13,209 nt of DNA, from positions 1-13,209 of the forward strand of contig SOHS01000107.1 of NCBI GenBank assembly GCA_004377135.1. The letters are read 5' to 3'. The notes below the pieces were generated by a model. The model had not been told where the DNA came from. It saw only the letters and a list, made by a program, of their open reading frames with translations, and ran no database searches. A program made the position numbers and the translations under genes. Position 1 is the stretch's first letter, and every line of letters starts with the position of its first letter. Positions 11,912-13,209 of this stretch are shown here, piece after piece. The stretch comes from Dehalococcoidia bacterium (lineage in GTDB: Bacteria; Chloroflexota; Dehalococcoidia; GIF9; AB-539-J10).

Positions 11912-13084
11912 ATGTTCGGCTTATATGAGATGGCTTTTGGCGGATTAACCTGGGGCAACCTCTTGATGCTCTTCATCGGGGGTGGGCTCATCTATCTTGG
12001 CGTGGCCCGAAAGATGGAGCCCATTTTATTAGTACCCATAGGTATAGGCATCATGATGGTTAATATCCCTTTTGCTGGATTAATGGTCTATGCCCCAGCA
12101 GAGCCAGGTGCTATCCCGATACCGGCATCAGGCGGACTGAAGGAGATAGCCGAAGGGAAAATAGGACTTCTAAACTTACTATACCGGTATGGGTTAGAGA
12201 GTCAAATAATTCCCTTACTTATCTTTCTAGGAATTGGCGCCATGTCGGATTTTTCTCCAGCTATAGCTCGTCCCTCGTCTTTTATGTTTGGGGCTACAGC
12301 ACAGCTAGGGGTTTTCGTTGTATTCCTTATTGCTTACCTTACAGGATTATTCAGCATAAACGAGGCTATCTGTATTGGTATTATCGGAGGCTCAGATGGT
12401 CCCCCCACGGTTTACCTTACCGTAGCTAAAGCACCGCAGTTACTGGGCCCTATCACGCTGGTAGCTTATTCTTACATGGCCCTGGTGCCCATACTCCAGC
12501 CACCAATAATAAGATTGCTTACCTCGAAGAAGGAGCGGCAAATATATATGAAGCCGCAGATAAGAGAGGTTTCCAAACTAGAGAAGGTCATATTCCCTAT
12601 AGCCGTCTTCGTGCTGTCCGCTCTACTTGTCCCTGCCTCAGCGCCTCTTATCGGCATGCTCATGTTTGGCAACTTACTTTCCGTTAGCGGCGTTACTGAC
12701 AGGCTAGGAGCATCAGCGGGTGGCGTATTCGTAGATGTGCTAACGTTTCTGCTTGGCATGACCGTTGGGGCAATGATGCCGGCGGCGGTATTCTTGAATC
12801 CCAAGACACTAATGATTATCGGCCTGGCTGTAGTAGCCTTTGCCTTTGGTACTGCTGGTGGTATCTGGGGAGCGAAAATAGCCAATTTATTCTTAAAAGA
12901 GAAGATAAATCCGTTGATTGGTGCAGCAGGTGTCTCCGCTGTTCCTATGGCAGCCAGAGTGGCTCAGGTCGAGGGGCAAAAAGCCAACCCAAGAAATTTC
13001 TTATTGATGCATGCCATGGGGCCTAACATGGCAGGCGCCATCGCTACCTCGGTGGTTGCTGGCATATTCATATCCATGGTTTGA
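11912..13084 (+). CDS. oadB: Na+-pumping decarboxylase beta subunit (OadB/GcdB/MmdB family)
   Basis: The beta subunit is the membrane carboxybiotin decarboxylase that couples CO2 release to Na+ export. The 390-aa, strongly hydrophobic protein has about ten membrane segments. Family landmarks are LIFLGIGAMSDF (103-114), GGSDGPPTV with Asp162, matching the essential Asp203 of the Klebsiella enzyme, and AYSYMALVPILQPPI. NPLIGAAGVSAVPMAARV (333-350) has Asn333, Gly337, Ser342 and Arg349 at the spacing of the Klebsiella residues Asn373, Gly377, Ser382 and Arg389. All known Na+-site residues are therefore present and the pump should work. It starts 17 bp after the OadG-like ORF with a weak ribosome-binding site. 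The carboxyltransferase and biotin-carrier genes are not in the window, so the acid decarboxylated is unknown. Confidence 0.93.
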   Translation: MFGLYEMAFGGLTWGNLLMLFIGGGLIYLGVARKMEPILLVPIGIGIMMVNIPFAGLMVYAPAEPGAIPIPASGGLKEIAEGKIGLLNLLYRYGLESQIIPLLIFLGIGAMSDFSPAIARPSSFMFGATAQLGVFVVFLIAYLTGLFSINEAICIGIIGGSDGPPTVYLTVAKAPQLLGPITLVAYSYMALVPILQPPIIRLLTSKKERQIYMKPQIREVSKLEKVIFPIAVFVLSALLVPASAPLIGMLMFGNLLSVSGVTDRLGASAGGVFVDVLTFLLGMTVGAMMPAAVFLNPKTLMIIGLAVVAFAFGTAGGIWGAKIANLFLKEKINPLIGAAGVSAVPMAARVAQVEGQKANPRNFLLMHAMGPNMAGAIATSVVAGIFISMV

Positions 13085-13089
13085 ATAGC

Positions 13090-13119
13090 TTGACAGTCGC
13101 TTCCCACAAGGGCTATATT
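13090..13119 (+). promoter_or_regulatory. Promoter of tRNA-Ile
   Basis: A perfect TTGACA (13090-13095), an 18-bp spacer and TATATT (13114-13119, five of six matches). The predicted start lies about 4-5 bp before the mature tRNA 5' end. It sits just after the oadB stop, so the tRNA has its own strong promoter. Confidence 0.7.
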
Positions 13120-13130
13120 TTAACTGCCGA

Positions 13131-13204
13131 GGGCCATTAGCTCAGTTGGTTAGAGCACGGTCCTGATAAGGCCGGGGTCGATGGTTCGAATCCATCATGG
13201 CCCA
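13131..13204 (+). tRNA. tRNA-Ile (anticodon GAT)
   Basis: A complete 74-nt cloverleaf. The acceptor GGGCCAT (13131-13137) pairs with ATGGCCC (13197-13203). The D arm is GCTC...GAGC, the anticodon loop CTGATAA reads GAT, the T arm is GATGG-TTCGAAT-CCATC, and the discriminator is A. The CCA end is not encoded (CTTTC follows) and must be added by CCA-adding enzyme. Confidence 0.96.
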
Positions 13205-13209
13205 CTTTC

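Noticed and set aside
1..13209. Genomic island between two tRNA genes
   Set aside because: There is no integrase, no direct repeat of a tRNA 3' end at the far side, and the flanks hold housekeeping genes. tRNA genes at the window ends look coincidental.

Overview
The window looks like a bacterial chromosome segment. Gene content (long-form HPF, a short TruB with no extra C-terminal domain, recA-recX, a Na+-pump OadG/OadB pair, lipoproteins with a CFI-box tail) and the style of the RecA and RCC1-type sequences suggest Chloroflexota, probably a Dehalococcoidia-like lineage. That placement comes from memory of protein families and was not computed. Both ends carry tRNA genes: a 3' fragment at positions 1-26 and a complete tRNA-Ile(GAT) at the right edge.

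Left block (109-3173, all minus strand). A metal-dependent amidohydrolase overlaps thpR (RNA 2',3'-cyclic phosphodiesterase) by 11 bp. After a 121 bp AT-rich gap with a well-formed promoter comes a tight second unit: a 74-aa zinc-ribbon protein, comF and hpf, separated by 8-10 bp. The amidohydrolase has no ribosome-binding site, and a TATAAT hexamer lies exactly 7 bp before its GTG.

Central block (3174-7590, plus strand). A 318 bp non-coding region with promoter-like hexamers and two hairpins precedes two tandem paralogous lipoproteins. Each is built from fourteen roughly 38-residue RCC1-type repeats, consistent with two seven-bladed propellers. The second also has an InlB/Flg_new-type repeat module after the lipobox and a Pro-rich linker leading to a CFI-box C-terminal tail; the first stops short of that tail. 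A REP-like palindrome sits between them. The repeat DNA is rich in G/C at third codon positions and generates long antisense ORFs that I regard as artefacts.

Right block (7591-13209). A minus-strand beta-CASP metallo-beta-lactamase (RNase J-like) diverges from truB across a roughly 100 bp dispersed-repeat element with nested stems. Then come truB, recA, recX, a 48-aa OadG-like membrane protein and oadB on the plus strand, followed by tRNA-Ile. recA has a near-ideal extended -10 promoter ending 9 bp before its ATG. The same arrangement at truB and the amidohydrolase suggests leaderless mRNAs. The recA-recX genes run on with only 1-21 bp gaps into the OadG/OadB membrane module, whose carboxyltransferase and biotin subunits are not in the window.

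I found no CRISPR array, integrase, transposase or recognisable defence system. The most unusual parts are the paired RCC1-type lipoproteins with unequal C-termini, the apparent leaderless starts, and the OadG/OadB pair attached to recA-recX.
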